Source: Chloroflexota bacterium (GTDB taxonomy: Bacteria > Chloroflexota > Anaerolineae > 4572-78 > J111). Taken from it: a stretch of 64,000 nucleotides of DNA. The position numbers and the translations under genes were made by a program. Positions within the stretch are counted from its first letter, which is position 1; every line of letters starts with the position of its first letter. Where the stretch lies: positions 60,100-124,099 of the forward strand of contig BOKF01000023.1 in NCBI GenBank assembly GCA_016860845.1, in the 5' to 3' direction. The notes under the pieces are model-generated. The model ran no database searches. It was not told the origin of the DNA and worked only from the letters and a program-made list of their open reading frames with translations. Shown here piece by piece: positions 33,572 to 41,742 of the stretch.

Positions 33572-36178
33572 ATGGAGGCTGAAGTTTCATTTGGCGTATG
33601 GGTCAGTAAACGACGTCAGTCGCTCGACCTGACCCGCGACCAGTTGGCCCGATGCGCCGGCTGCTCGGTGTCGGCTCTGCGTAAGATTGAGGGCGATGAA
33701 CGACGACCATCTCGCCAACTGGCCGAGTTGCTGGCGGACTGTCTCCAGATTCCGCCTGACGAGCGTCCGACGTTTCTGCAAGTTGCCCGCGGCCAACTGC
33801 GCGTTGAGCGGCTGGCCGCGGCCAGAGCAACCTTGGCGATGGATTACGTGTCGGGGGGTGCACCACCTCAATCAGTTCTGCGCCTGCCCACCCTACCCAC
33901 GCCCTTGATTGGCCGGGAAGCTGAGCTGGCTACGTTGGCCCGGCTGCTGCGCGATCCCCAGTGCCGGTTGCTCACCCTGGTTGGCCCAGGCGGCATCGGC
34001 AAGACGCGCCTGGCCCTCGAGGCAGCCTCGGCCCAACGAGAGCTATTCTCCAACGGAGCGTATTTTGTGCCGCTCGTTTCCCTCAGCTCACCCCGCTTCA
34101 TCATCCCGGCCATCGCCGATGCGCTGGGGTTTGTGTTCTCCGGCCCGCTAGAGCCTAAAGTGCAATTCCTGAATTATCTGCGTGAGAAATGCTTGCTGTT
34201 GGTGTTGGATAACTTTGAACATTTGCTGGAGGGTGGTGAACTGCTGGCAGAGCTGCTCCAGCAAGCGCCAGGGGTGAAGTTGCTGGTTACCTCGCGCGAA
34301 CGGCTAAACCTGCAAGGGGAGTGGCTGTTTGACTTGCAAGGGTTGCCGGTTCCCCCGCTTGACCAGGCGGGCCGGGCCGAGACGTATAGCGCCGTGGAAT
34401 TATTTGCGCAGAGCGCCCGGCGGGTGCAGGCCGGCTTTGAGCTGAAGACAGAAGACCGGCCGGCGGCGGCGCGTATCTGCCATCTGGTGGAAGGGATGCC
34501 CCTGGCCATCGAGTTGGCCGCGGCCTGGGTGCGGGTTCTCACCTGCGCGGAGATTGCGGCCGAGATTGAACGCAGCCTGGATTTTCTGGCGACCTCTATG
34601 CGCGACGCGCCCCGGCGGCAACGGAGTCTGCGGGCCGTCTTTGATCATTCGTGGAACTTGTTATCGGTAGATGAGCGCCGCGTGCTGGGCCGGTTGGCTA
34701 TTTTTCAGGGCGGTTTTGAGCGAGACGCGGCGGAGCAGGTCGCCGGCGCCGCTCTGCCAATCCTGTCGGTGTTGGTAGATAAGTCGCTTTTGCGCCGGGC
34801 GGAGCGGGGGCGGTACGACCTGCACGAAGTGGTCCGGCAGTATGCCCTGGCCCATCTGGCCGATGAAGCCCAGGACGAGACAGCGACGCGCGACCGGCAC
34901 TGCGATTTCTATCTGGCGTTGTTGCGAGATCGGGAGGTGGCGCTAAAAAGCGCGGCCCAGGGCGAGGCGATTCGAGCATTGACGCATGAAATTGATAACG
35001 TCCGGGCAGCCTGGGCCTGGGCAGTCCGGCGTGAAAAGTTTGCCTCACTTGGGCCGGCTTTGCGGAGCTTCGGCTTGCTCTCTGACATACGGGGTTGGCT
35101 TGGTGAGGGTATCGAGCAACTGGAAATGATCGTGCAGGCCTTACGTACCAAAGCAGCGGATGAGGAGCGGCAAAAGGTATTGGGGCAGGCGCTGGCGCAG
35201 CAGGGGCTTCTCTTCTTTCGCCTGGGCCAGCATGACCGGGCCCAGACCCTGTTTGAAGAGAGCCTGGCTATCTTGCGCCCGACCGGCGACCTGGCTCTAT
35301 TGCCAGATCCACTGATCTTTTGCGGGATCGTGATGTATCTTAATGGTCAATTTGACCATGCGCACTCTCTTTTGGCTGAAGGCCTTGCCTGCGCCCAGAC
35401 AGCGGGAGACCCGTGGTTTACTGCACTCGCTCTATTCAATCTGGGCTATATGGCCAGCTTTTTGAGTAGCAACATAGAATCTTATGAGCAGATGCGGGCT
35501 GGTCTGGCCGTGTGGCGGGCACTCGGCGATCCCCGCTTTACTGCTTTGGGCTTGAATTTCCTCAGTCCTATCGCCATCAGACTGGGCCGCTATGAGGAGG
35601 CGCAAGCTTTCTTGCAGGAAAGTCTCAAGCTGTGCACGCAGATAGGCGACCGGTGGGGCATAGGCACGGCCTATCGCTATTTGGGTTTGGCCGCCCTGGT
35701 CCAAGGCGATATCCCGGAAGCCCAATCCCTCATCCACTACAGCCTGGAGCTTTTCACTGAGTTGGGGGCGCGCTGGGATATCGTCCGGTCGCTCATTTAT
35801 TTGGGCGAGGCGGCAGTGGCGGCAGGCGACTCGTCCGAAGCCAAGCCAATCTTTCTGCAGGCCCTGCAAATGGCGCTGGAAGTCCAGGCTATTCCCCTGG
35901 CGCTGGATGCGCTGATCGGGTTGGCTTATCTGCAAGCGCAAACCGGCGAGGCTGAACAGGCGCTGGAACTTTCAACATACGTGTTACACCATCCCGCCAG
36001 CACCCAGGAAACGAAAGATCGCGCCGGGCGTCTGGTCGCGGAACTGGAACCTCAACTGTCTCCCCGACAGCTTGAAGCGGTTCGAATGCAGGTGAAGACG
36101 TTTGAAGTGATCGTGGAAGAGATTACTCAATCTCTAGGTGTATCATCACCTATATACCAGGCTAATGAGCAACGCTAA
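33572..36178 (+). CDS. XRE-NB-ARC-TPR regulator, paralog 2
   Basis: 868 residues from ATG 33572 (an in-frame ATG six bases earlier is possible). Same domain order as paralog 1: XRE HTH (LDLTRDQLARCAGCSVSALRK), NB-ARC with LVGPGGIGKTRLA, LLLVLDNFEHLL, LLVTSRERLNL, winged-helix-like FDHSWNLLSVDERRVL, DKSLLRRAERGRYDLHEVVR, then TPRs. The two proteins are clearly collinear, with most change in the TPR half, as expected if ligand specificity differs. The stop overlaps by 4 bases the end of a decayed histidine-kinase fragment on the opposite strand, so the gene appears to be placed onto older sequence. Confidence 0.9.
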   Translation: MEAEVSFGVWVSKRRQSLDLTRDQLARCAGCSVSALRKIEGDERRPSRQLAELLADCLQIPPDERPTFLQVARGQLRVERLAAARATLAMDYVSGGAPPQSVLRLPTLPTPLIGREAELATLARLLRDPQCRLLTLVGPGGIGKTRLALEAASAQRELFSNGAYFVPLVSLSSPRFIIPAIADALGFVFSGPLEPKVQFLNYLREKCLLLVLDNFEHLLEGGELLAELLQQAPGVKLLVTSRERLNLQGEWLFDLQGLPVPPLDQAGRAETYSAVELFAQSARRVQAGFELKTEDRPAAARICHLVEGMPLAIELAAAWVRVLTCAEIAAEIERSLDFLATSMRDAPRRQRSLRAVFDHSWNLLSVDERRVLGRLAIFQGGFERDAAEQVAGAALPILSVLVDKSLLRRAERGRYDLHEVVRQYALAHLADEAQDETATRDRHCDFYLALLRDREVALKSAAQGEAIRALTHEIDNVRAAWAWAVRREKFASLGPALRSFGLLSDIRGWLGEGIEQLEMIVQALRTKAADEERQKVLGQALAQQGLLFFRLGQHDRAQTLFEESLAILRPTGDLALLPDPLIFCGIVMYLNGQFDHAHSLLAEGLACAQTAGDPWFTALALFNLGYMASFLSSNIESYEQMRAGLAVWRALGDPRFTALGLNFLSPIAIRLGRYEEAQAFLQESLKLCTQIGDRWGIGTAYRYLGLAALVQGDIPEAQSLIHYSLELFTELGARWDIVRSLIYLGEAAVAAGDSSEAKPIFLQALQMALEVQAIPLALDALIGLAYLQAQTGEAEQALELSTYVLHHPASTQETKDRAGRLVAELEPQLSPRQLEAVRMQVKTFEVIVEEITQSLGVSSPIYQANEQR

Positions 36179-37305
36179 AGTCCGTCGCCCACGTTGAGCG
36201 TTTCTTTGACGGTGGCGACGATGGGGGGCAGGACGGCGTCGGGGGCGAGGGTAGCTTCTAGCCGCCGGCCGAGACCGGACAGGATGGCGTAGGGGTCGTC
36301 GCGCTGACCGTACAGCAGGCGGTTAACGGCCCGTTGGAGCCGCTCCCGCAGCGGCTGGAAGAGGACGGCGATCAGGTCGGTCGCCAACAATGAAATCAGA
36401 AAGCTGCCACGAACAGCGCCCCCAGCGTCCCTACAACCAGCACGTAGAGGCCCACGACGCTAGCGGTGAGGATACTGTAAGCTAGGGTACGGTTGATAAA
36501 AAAATCAATGTCCCACAGCCGGGAACGGAGGACGGCCATGGCCAGCGAGGGCGGGATGAGCAGAAAGAAGCCGTAGAGCAGCACCAGCCCGGCCAGTTTG
36601 CAACCAGGCTGCGTTGGAGGTCCGGCCACAAAACGACAAATAGCAAAATCAGCCCCAGAAAACCGCTGAATCCGACCGCAACGCCAAAGACCACCCACTT
36701 GGTCTGCTGGCGCTGCACCGGCGTGGAGACGCGCTGGTAGCGATAGATTTGGGCGATGACGGCCAGGATCAAAAGACCGAAAAAGGGAAGGACCTGCCAG
36801 ACGAGCGGCCAGTTGTCCTCCGAACCGGCGTAAAACTTTTCTGCCGCCTGCTCGACAAGTGCTGCAACCGCCAGCACCCAGGTCCAACGTGGGACAAAGC
36901 GCCCATCGGGAAAGAGAAAGCCAAAGGAAAAAAACAACACCTGGCCCAGCTCAAGGGCCAGGACAACTCCGGCATAAACACCAACCGAGAGACCCCAGTC
37001 CCGGAGCTGCTGCATCCATTCGGCCAGGGTGGCCTGGAACTTTTCCGGGGTCACGCCCGGATTGAGGCGGACAAGTGACAGGTGCTGCCCCACTTTGCCC
37101 TTGTTGTTGAAGGTAATGGACACAATGCCGGCTGGCAAGTGCTCTGGTACAGTCAAGCCGGTCTCGGCCAGTTCGATAGTGAAGGTGCCGGAACGGCCTG
37201 GCTTTGCCGGGCGATTGTTGTGGTATAGGCGACCACTCCCCACAGCAAGATGTACAAGACCAGGACCATCAATTTATCCCAATGGATTAAGTTTGAGGTT
37301 AACAT
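36175..37305 (-). pseudogene. Chimeric remnant: cupredoxin-like N-terminus joined to a membrane sensor histidine kinase fragment
   Basis: A start at 37305 behind AGGGGAA gives MLTSNLIHWDKLMVLVLYIL, then a frameshift leads into a plastocyanin-like stretch (TFTIELAETGLTVPEHLPAG, GKVGQHLSLVRLNPGVTPEK). This is joined directly to membrane helices typical of a Chloroflexota sensor kinase (FFSFGFLFPDGRFVPRW, then in other frames LAMAVLRSRLWDIDFFINRT and RLLYGQRDDPYAILSGLGRR). At least three frameshifts are needed, and the kinase catalytic domain is missing beyond 36175, where the plus-strand regulator ends. Confidence 0.75.
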
Positions 37306-37606
37306 AGGTTTTATTCCCCTTTTTGTGTGACAAGTGACTTTGAGTGAAGGGTTGGCTTCACCCGACTATTGGACATCTCCTCGCCTTTCCGGACGGCAGC
37401 GGAACGGTTTGAAGCTTGATGTCCTCACTATATCACGGTCATCAGGAGATTGTCTTGAGGATGCACCCCTAAGTTTGCCCCTATTTCCGGGATCAGGGAG
37501 GAGCGATGGTAGGGGTATGTCCCCGTTGCCGAGGTGAAGTTAAAGTTTGTACACCCTGAACAAATAATGATTCAGACTGAAAAAGTAGCTTTCCTGTCAA
37601 CATCCC
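37306..37606. other. Intergenic stretch
   Basis: No gene seen. A GTGACAAGTGAC direct repeat lies at about 37327-37338, just upstream of the decayed chimeric gene, and could be an old regulatory site. Confidence 0.4.
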
Positions 37607-38587
37607 TCATTTAATGGTTGACACCCAGCGCTCACTCAGTAGCTTGACCTCCCTGAAGCCCGCTGCCTTTAGCCACTGCTGATATGACTCAAAGGAATGG
37701 GCTGCCCCACCCCCACTGGCCCACAAGAACAACGAGACAAAACTGCTGCCCTCCTGGGGTGGTTGGGTTGACATGGGCACATCCAGCAGCAGCGTTCCGC
37801 CGGGCTGTAAGGCGGTATGGACTCGCTGAAAGAGGGTACAGTTCTGTGCTTCGCTCAAATAGTGGGTGATTTGCCCCAGCAAACAAACCTGATATTGCGC
37901 ATCACCCAGGTTGGCCGTTAACAGATCGGCCGGCCAGAATTGCGCCTGCCCCAGCACGTTCATTCGTGCGGCCAGGTCACGGGCCACCTCCAGGACGGCG
38001 CTGGTATCCAGGCAGGTCACGTGAACCATAGGCGACTGTTGAGCCAGGGCTAGGCTTTTGATAGCGCAGCCACAGGCCAAATCCAGAATGGGCCAGGGGG
38101 AGTTGGCGTTGGGTCGAATACCGGCCGCCTGCCACATCTCCAGACTGCTGGTGACGCGCCAGGCGCTGTAGCTTTCCAGCCAGGCATCTTGTACGTGCAG
38201 TTTTTCCGGCTCAAGCACGGCGGTTTCCCCACTGCGCAGAGTGTGGAGCAGGCTGGCCCACATATCCGCCCCGGTGAAGGCCAGGATCAAATCTCCCACA
38301 TAAGATTTTTGAGTGGGCAGCAGGAAGGTGGCGGCGGTCGTGGTCAAGCCATAACGCCCGTCCTGGTAGGTTAGCAAGCCGATGCTGGTCAGATAATCTA
38401 GCAAATAGCGCAGGCCCAATGGATTACACCGGCACAGGCGGGCGACCGTCGCCGCCTCCGCTGGCTGAGCGGCTAAGGAGGAAAATACGCCAAGCGATAA
38501 AGCGATGCGGATGAGTTGGGGCTTGAAACCGCCGGTGTAGAGATCATAGATCAAACCAGAGTCAGGTTCTTGAGCTAATTCGGTCAC
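37607..38587 (-). CDS. SAM-dependent O-methyltransferase (CrtF/HIOMT-like)
   Basis: 326 residues from GTG 38587, preferred over an earlier ATG (38602) because AGGAGG lies six bases before it. The N-terminal winged-helix dimerisation domain (about 1-110: YDLYTGGFKPQLIRIALSLG, LGLRYLLDYLTSIGLLTYQD) is followed by a Rossmann methyltransferase domain with ILDLACGCAIKSLALAQQSP (motif I, GxG replaced by ACGCA), VTCLDTSAVLEVA and QVCLLGQITHYLSEAQ. Family members methylate hydroxyls on small aromatic or polyketide compounds. It lies 19 bases after the preceding methyltransferase gene and is the last of an operon of at least three genes. Confidence 0.88.
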   Translation of the reverse strand: MTELAQEPDSGLIYDLYTGGFKPQLIRIALSLGVFSSLAAQPAEAATVARLCRCNPLGLRYLLDYLTSIGLLTYQDGRYGLTTTAATFLLPTQKSYVGDLILAFTGADMWASLLHTLRSGETAVLEPEKLHVQDAWLESYSAWRVTSSLEMWQAAGIRPNANSPWPILDLACGCAIKSLALAQQSPMVHVTCLDTSAVLEVARDLAARMNVLGQAQFWPADLLTANLGDAQYQVCLLGQITHYLSEAQNCTLFQRVHTALQPGGTLLLDVPMSTQPPQEGSSFVSLFLWASGGGAAHSFESYQQWLKAAGFREVKLLSERWVSTIK

Positions 38588-38606
38588 CGTCAGCCTCCTC
38601 ATTAAC

Positions 38607-39437
38607 CTACGGGACTCGTCCCACGACCAAAACATGGGCTTCGCGCCAATAAAAGTCGGCCGCATTGAGAATGTGCTGCGGCGAGTCAACTTCTCCCAGT
38701 TCTTGCCAGCATTTCTTCTCATCCGGCGGCAAGGCCAGCCTTTCCGCCTGACCGGCCAACCAGGCCAGCAGCGATCCAAAAAATTCCCGTTCTACCGGTC
38801 GCAGCGGGACGCATCGCTCTACCAGGGTGGTTTTACAGCGAATGTCGCGCAGCCCGGCCCGGCGAAACCAGGCCGGTAGTTCAATCGCTCTCAACGAGCC
38901 AACAACCTGGATGTTGCCACCACGTACCAACGCCTCAAACAAATGCCAGAGGAGGGGGGCCGGGGCCGGCCGAAATTGAAGCGCGGTGATGTCGGACTCC
39001 TTGACTGCCACCAATCCACCCGGTTTCACCGCTCGCCGGAACTCAGCCAGCATGGCGGGGAGTTCGTCGTCGGTCAAGTATTGCGAGACATTGGCGTTCC
39101 AGACCGCGTCAAAGGTAGCGTCCTCATCCGGTATTTCAGCCACACTCCCCAGGCGAAGCTCCACGCGGCAAGGAAAGTGGCCGGATTTGACCAAAACCTC
39201 GATCGTAGCGACATTCTCCGGGGTCAGGTCAATGGCGGTGATATGTCCGCTCGGGCCGAGCAGGTTAGCCATTAACGGTAAAAAACTACCGCTGCCGCAA
39301 CCGGCATCCAGCACGTGCCAGCCGGCCTGTAGACCCACTGCGGACAGCATCGCCTCATACTCCGCTTGACAAGCCAGGTAGTGGGTGTCGAGCCAGCTTG
39401 CGGTCGAGAGCGCGTGGCCGGTAGTGGTCGTCGTCAT
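38607..39437 (-). CDS. Class I SAM-dependent methyltransferase
   Basis: 276 residues. Motif I VLDAGCGSGSFLPLMANLLG, motif II ITAIDLTPENVATIE, post-motif LRLGSVAEIPDEDATFDAVW and LAEFRRAVKPGGLVAVKE identify a UbiE/Methyltransf_11-type enzyme. The C-terminal half (about 180-276) is helical and may form the substrate pocket. Its ATG overlaps the stop of the upstream small barrel protein (ATGA), so translation is coupled. Substrate unknown; the neighbouring O-methyltransferase suggests small-molecule tailoring. Confidence 0.88.
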   Translation of the reverse strand: MTTTTTGHALSTASWLDTHYLACQAEYEAMLSAVGLQAGWHVLDAGCGSGSFLPLMANLLGPSGHITAIDLTPENVATIEVLVKSGHFPCRVELRLGSVAEIPDEDATFDAVWNANVSQYLTDDELPAMLAEFRRAVKPGGLVAVKESDITALQFRPAPAPLLWHLFEALVRGGNIQVVGSLRAIELPAWFRRAGLRDIRCKTTLVERCVPLRPVEREFFGSLLAWLAGQAERLALPPDEKKCWQELGEVDSPQHILNAADFYWREAHVLVVGRVP

Positions 39438-39724
39438 TCGACCAGGTTGTAGAACTCGCGGCGCCCACTTTCCACCAGCGGCGTCATCCGCTCAAACCAG
39501 GCGGCAAAGCGGGCGTCGCTGAAAATCTGCTGGGTGTTGGCTTCCCAGGCGCTAAAGCTGTCGTACTCGGCTTCACTGACGACGGTAAAGAATGGGCCGC
39601 TCAGGTCGGTCAGAAGGCGGGTGTTACGCCCGCTGGGCCACACGGCGTGGACTTCTTTGAATAACTGGACCAATTCGTCGCCTTTTCCGTACTTGGCTTG
39701 AAATACACCCCGAACTACGATCAT
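39434..39724 (-). CDS. Small dimeric alpha+beta-barrel protein (NIPSNAP/ABM-like)
   Basis: 96 residues: MIVVRGVFQAKYGKGDELVQ, TRLLTDLSGPFFTVVSEAEY, DARFAAWFERMTPLVESGRR. The beta-alpha-beta-beta layout with a conserved-looking SxxEYxSFxxWE segment matches the dimeric alpha+beta-barrel superfamily, which includes ABM monooxygenases and NIPSNAP proteins. AGGAGG precedes the ATG. It overlaps the methyltransferase start by 4 bases. It may act on the same metabolite as the methyltransferases; no cofactor motif shows a reaction. Confidence 0.75.
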   Translation of the reverse strand: MIVVRGVFQAKYGKGDELVQLFKEVHAVWPSGRNTRLLTDLSGPFFTVVSEAEYDSFSAWEANTQQIFSDARFAAWFERMTPLVESGRREFYNLVE

Positions 39725-39754
39725 TTGAACCTCCTTGATTGAAGAAACAATCTT

Positions 39755-40030
39755 TTATGCCTGCACCATCTGTTGGGCTAACTTAAGTCCCTCTTCGGCC
39801 GTAATAGCCGGAACGATGGTGATGTCGAACACATCTCCCCATGCGGTGGTAATGGCCATAATTGGCGCGATACTGTCGGCTTCAAACACGCCCACAACGT
39901 CTGGATTGGATGTCTGGAGCCAATACTCGGCCACTTGGCGTACTCCGGCTGGGTATTACCAGTTCAGGCGGCGGGCAATCCTTTCTTGAGGAGTTCCCGC
40001 TTTGGGTTTGAGTAACGCGACGAATAACAT
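39755..40030 (-). pseudogene. DUF3303-like small protein gene with an in-frame stop
   Basis: Starts at ATG 40030 behind GAAGGAGG and reads MLFVALLKPKAGTPQERIAR RLNW, then TAA at 39956-39958, then continues in the same frame with YPAGVRQVAEYWLQTSNPDV, VGVFEADSIAPIMAIT and TIVPAITAEEGLKLAQQMVQ to a stop at 39755. Without the TAA it would be a complete 91-residue DUF3303-type barrel protein. The single nonsense change and otherwise intact frame suggest recent inactivation (or an error in the sequence). Same strand and spacing as the methyltransferase operon. Confidence 0.7.
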
Positions 40031-40280
40031 GATATGCCTCCTTCTACTTCGTCAGGTACGCCAGCTATAAATAGATTTAGCTACGGCCTGTTACCCTTTG
40101 TAGGTTTTAATGATTTGGGTAAATTTTGGGGTAACTAAAAGGATAGCACGAAGGGGGTGCGGTTGTCTATCCATCGTGAGGTTGCTAAAGAATGAAAAAA
40201 GAGGGATTTTTGGGGGTGACTCAGGGAGGAAAGAATTAGGTCTTTGTGCGACCTTTCACCCATGAGATTGCAGGTCCGGT

Positions 40281-40496
40281 TCAGCCATTCACCTGGCTTG
40301 AGGGTGGGGTTGGCTCTTCTAAAATTGTGGTTTGTAAAAGCTCGAACACCGTGGTTAAGCTATCAAACTGCCACTTCTGGCCGGTCTGGATCGATTCAAC
40401 CTCTCCGCGCCAGGCAGCGGACGGCTCCGCTTCACCCTCTTGCCACAAGCGCAGTAAAAATGATTTGTACTGATTGATTTTCTGTTCCGTAGGCAT
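40281..40496 (-). CDS. Small 'RLWxE...WRGxV' protein, second member
   Basis: 71 residues: KINQYKSFLLRLWQEGEAEP, AAWRGEVESIQTGQKWQFDS, LTTVFELLQTT. Shares the RLWxE, WRGxV, xxGxxxxF and final amphipathic helix pattern with 16137-16394. AGGA lies about 9 bases before the ATG. Cytoplasmic, unknown role. Confidence 0.65.
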   Translation of the reverse strand: MPTEQKINQYKSFLLRLWQEGEAEPSAAWRGEVESIQTGQKWQFDSLTTVFELLQTTILEEPTPPSSQVNG

Positions 40497-40502
40497 GCTT
40501 GT

Positions 40503-40586
40503 TTATCCTGGCGCGGCCGGAAATAATGTATGCGGCAGCAATGGCGATCCAGGCCGCGCCTGCTTATCCAGGCGCGGCCGGAAATA
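40503..40586. repeat. Direct repeat pair, 23 bases, 61 bases apart
   Basis: TTATCC(T/A)GGCGCGGCCGG followed by AAATA occurs at 40503-40525 and 40564-40586 with one mismatch. Lies between two minus-strand genes; might result from slippage or be an excision footprint. Confidence 0.7.
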
Positions 40587-40603
40587 GCGCCATCATCAAG
40601 CCC

Positions 40604-40918
40604 CTAAGCTCCCGGTCGAATGGGCTGCGGTACGACGGGCGATGGCCCCCACAACTCCATCGTGACATCGGTGGCCAGGGTGCGTAGCTCGGTGAGAACA
40701 GTTTGCAGGGTCTCCGTCTCATACCAGGCGGCCCAGGCCGCCATATCCTCGAACTCATAGGTGACAACCACCTGGAACGCCCCGCTGGCCGGCCGGTAGC
40801 CCCGAAATTCGGTTACGCCGCCGGCCGCCAGCGTGCGTTGAATGGCCCCCTTGGTCCAGGCTGCATAGTCTTCTAGTTTGTCAGGATGGATATTCCACTT
40901 AAGACAATAAAGCACCAT
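40604..40918 (-). CDS. Small dimeric alpha+beta-barrel (ABM-like) protein
   Basis: 104 residues: MVLYCLKWNIHPDKLEDYAA, WTKGAIQRTLAAGGVTEFRG, AFQVVVTYEFEDMAAWAAWY and a C-terminal helix. The pattern fits antibiotic-biosynthesis-monooxygenase-like barrels. AAAGGAGA precedes the ATG. It lies 15 bases downstream of the methyltransferase gene at 40934 and is probably co-transcribed, so the pairing of a small barrel protein with a methyltransferase occurs twice within 4 kb. Confidence 0.75.
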   Translation of the reverse strand: MVLYCLKWNIHPDKLEDYAAWTKGAIQRTLAAGGVTEFRGYRPASGAFQVVVTYEFEDMAAWAAWYETETLQTVLTELRTLATDVTMELWGPSPVVPQPIRPGA

Positions 40919-40933
40919 TTTTAGATTCTCCTT

Positions 40934-41563
40934 TCAAATAGTTGAGGCCAACTTGACTACAAAAACGCCGGTACACCAGGAAATCTGCCGGAAGGTGATC
41001 TCCAGACCGGCCCCAGCGCAAGCCGCTATCGTTTCATCGGCGGCCCAGTAATACTCATCTTCGTCCCACGACTCTGCACCCGACTGCCGGCGGGCTTCAG
41101 CGGTGGGAAAGGCCACGTCACCGACGACAATCAACCCCCGCTCGACCAGATGCTGGGTCGCCAACCGTTGCAGCAGGCTGACCTTTGTCTCCAGATCAAA
41201 CTCGTGCAGCACAAAGTTCGCCACGATCCGATCGAAGCGCTGCTGCAAGGTTTCCGGCCACTCGGCCGTCAAGTCCATCTGGATCAACCTGACCTGTAGG
41301 ATTTTGGCCTGCGCAATCGCCAGCATAGCCGGAGAGAAATCCACCCCCCAGACCTCGCAGCCTAGCGCCACAAACTGCTGGGCCAGGTTGCCGGTGCCGA
41401 TACCCAATTCCAGGACGCGCATGCCGGCCTCGACCCCGGCAACGCCGACAACTTCGGCGATAACCAGGTCGTAGCTGGCGAAGATGCCTTTGTCGGTCTG
41501 CACCGATTGGTCGTAGCGCGCGGCCCATCGCTCAAAGATGGGGAGACGATTGTTTTCGGACAT
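40934..41563 (-). CDS. Class I SAM-dependent methyltransferase
   Basis: 209 residues. FERWAARYDQSVQ at the N-terminus, motif I MRVLELGIGTGNLAQQFVAL, motif II VWGVDFSPAMLAIAQAK, then LIQMDLTAEWPETLQQRFDR and VANFVLHEFDLETKVSLLQR. Layout resembles YrrT/UbiE-like enzymes. Its start has AGAAGAG upstream. Followed at 15 bases by the ABM-like gene. Substrate unknown. Confidence 0.88.
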   Translation of the reverse strand: MSENNRLPIFERWAARYDQSVQTDKGIFASYDLVIAEVVGVAGVEAGMRVLELGIGTGNLAQQFVALGCEVWGVDFSPAMLAIAQAKILQVRLIQMDLTAEWPETLQQRFDRIVANFVLHEFDLETKVSLLQRLATQHLVERGLIVVGDVAFPTAEARRQSGAESWDEDEYYWAADETIAACAGAGLEITFRQISWCTGVFVVKLASTI

Positions 41564-41742
41564 ATTTCTCTTCTGAGATCATAATGTTGGCGAATTTATG
41601 TTCACCATAATTATTGATAAGGAAAAACGTGTAGAGACAGAGGATACAATATGCCAACAATCGCCGGGCCGTAGCGCTGTCTAAGGGGTTCCTGTTCCGC
41701 CAACGATAAGAATATATTTGTGCCATTGTCCTTCCTGTGAGT

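Noticed and set aside
40089..40135. GTTACCC...GGGTAAC inverted pair upstream of the DUF3303-like gene
   Set aside because: Arms are short and about 30 bases apart with no second example; insufficient to call an operator.
41532..41726. 64-residue minus-strand frame with AGGAAGGAC before its ATG
   Set aside because: The start signal is good and a hydrophobic stretch exists, but it overlaps the methyltransferase start by 32 bases and the sequence is unconvincing; could be reconsidered if conserved elsewhere.
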